Shown: positions 63,806 to 64,000 of the stretch, piece after piece
Position numbering within the stretch: position 1 is the stretch's first letter
Layout of the letters: every line of letters starts with the position of its first letter
Source: Sporobacter sp963675425
GTDB lineage: Bacteria; Bacillota; Clostridia; Oscillospirales; Oscillospiraceae
Assembly (NCBI GenBank): GCA_963675425.1
Contig: OY776214.1
Location: 372,001-436,000 of the forward strand
Length of the DNA stretch: 64,000 nucleotides
Direction: 5' to 3'
Made by a program: the position numbers and the translations under genes
Notes under the pieces: model-generated
What the model was told of the DNA's origin: nothing
The model's database searches: none
Seen by the model: only the letters and a program-made list of their open reading frames with translations

Positions 63806-63820
63806 TTATGTTGCGTTGTT

Positions 63821-63849
63821 ATAATAATGGAAAATTTCTCATTCGTCAA
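63821..63849 (-). promoter_or_regulatory. sigma-A promoter of the flgC operon
   Basis: Minus strand TTGACG (63844-63849), 17-base spacer, TATTAT (63821-63826); same layout as the fliF promoter. Confidence 0.75.
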
Positions 63850-63965
63850 TGGTTTTTTTCAATAATTTTGACATTTTTTTAGCTTTTTTTGACAATGTCC
63901 AAAACATCCCCCGCATTATGACTAGTTTCTACGTCTAATTTTGGTATATGTTGACTAAAACAACA

Positions 63966-63991
63966 AAACGGACCGACGCTGTACGCCGATC
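63966..63991 (-). terminator. probable terminator of the gene beyond the right edge
   Basis: Minus strand GGATCGGCG/CGTCGGTCC (two G-T pairs) followed by GTTTTGTTGTTTT. No coding frame is seen from 63850 to the window end. Confidence 0.6.
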
Positions 63992-64000
63992 CTTTGTCTT

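Overview
This window looks like a chromosomal segment of a motile, Gram-positive anaerobe of the class Clostridia, most likely Oscillospiraceae or a close relative. The reasons are the Bacillus/Clostridium-type flagellar gene order, strong AGGAGG-type ribosome binding sites, flagellar operons led by cyclic di-GMP riboswitches, and intergenic palindromes built on TTCCCC-TTGA-GGGGAA, a type I associate with that family. No rRNA, tRNA, CRISPR array or transposase gene was seen.

Left part (1-24300), accessory genes. A three-module nonribosomal peptide synthetase (C-A-T-C-A-T-C-A-T-TE, cut by the window edge inside its thioesterase) follows its own 4'-phosphopantetheinyl transferase from one promoter. 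Next come a histidine phosphatase, a TiaS-like protein translationally coupled to a small Cys-rich protein, and a membrane-anchored zinc-ribbon/clostripain protease. A compact five-gene operon (hexapeptide acyltransferase, free acyl carrier protein, ANH-type ATP pyrophosphatase, adenylate-forming ligase, AsnB) has the layout of a small uncharacterised biosynthetic pathway and ends in an array of six hairpins. A divergently transcribed UPF0316 membrane protein precedes a cobalamin riboswitch that has a terminator but no gene behind it, followed by structured non-coding sequence and a LacI-family regulator with a consensus promoter.

Right part (24379-63590), flagella and chemotaxis, almost all on the minus strand. 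Operon 1 (41488 to 26673) is fliF-fliG-fliH-fliI-fliJ-ylxF-fliK-flgD-flgE-flbD-motA-motB-fliL-fliM-fliY-cheV, followed by a separate chemoreceptor gene. Operon 2 (63590 to 45256) is flgC-fliE-fliO-fliP-fliQ-fliR-flhB-flhA-pilZ-fliA-fapA-hyp-flgF-flgG, then yvyF-flgM-flgN-flgK-flgL-yviE-fliW-csrA. Flagellin is read in the opposite direction between the two blocks.

Control. Both early operons start with a sigma-A promoter, a class I cyclic di-GMP aptamer and an intrinsic terminator. A PilZ protein in operon 2 gives a second, protein-level input for the same messenger. The flagellin leader has a sigma-28 promoter, a hairpin presenting GGA and a GGA in the ribosome binding site, fitting CsrA repression relieved by FliW, both encoded here. 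FlgM and FliA give the usual sigma/anti-sigma checkpoint. Notable oddities are three tandem barrel-like repeats in FlgD, FlgL about twice the usual length, a 795-residue flagellin, flgB missing from beside flgC, and no cheY, flhF or flhG at their usual places.
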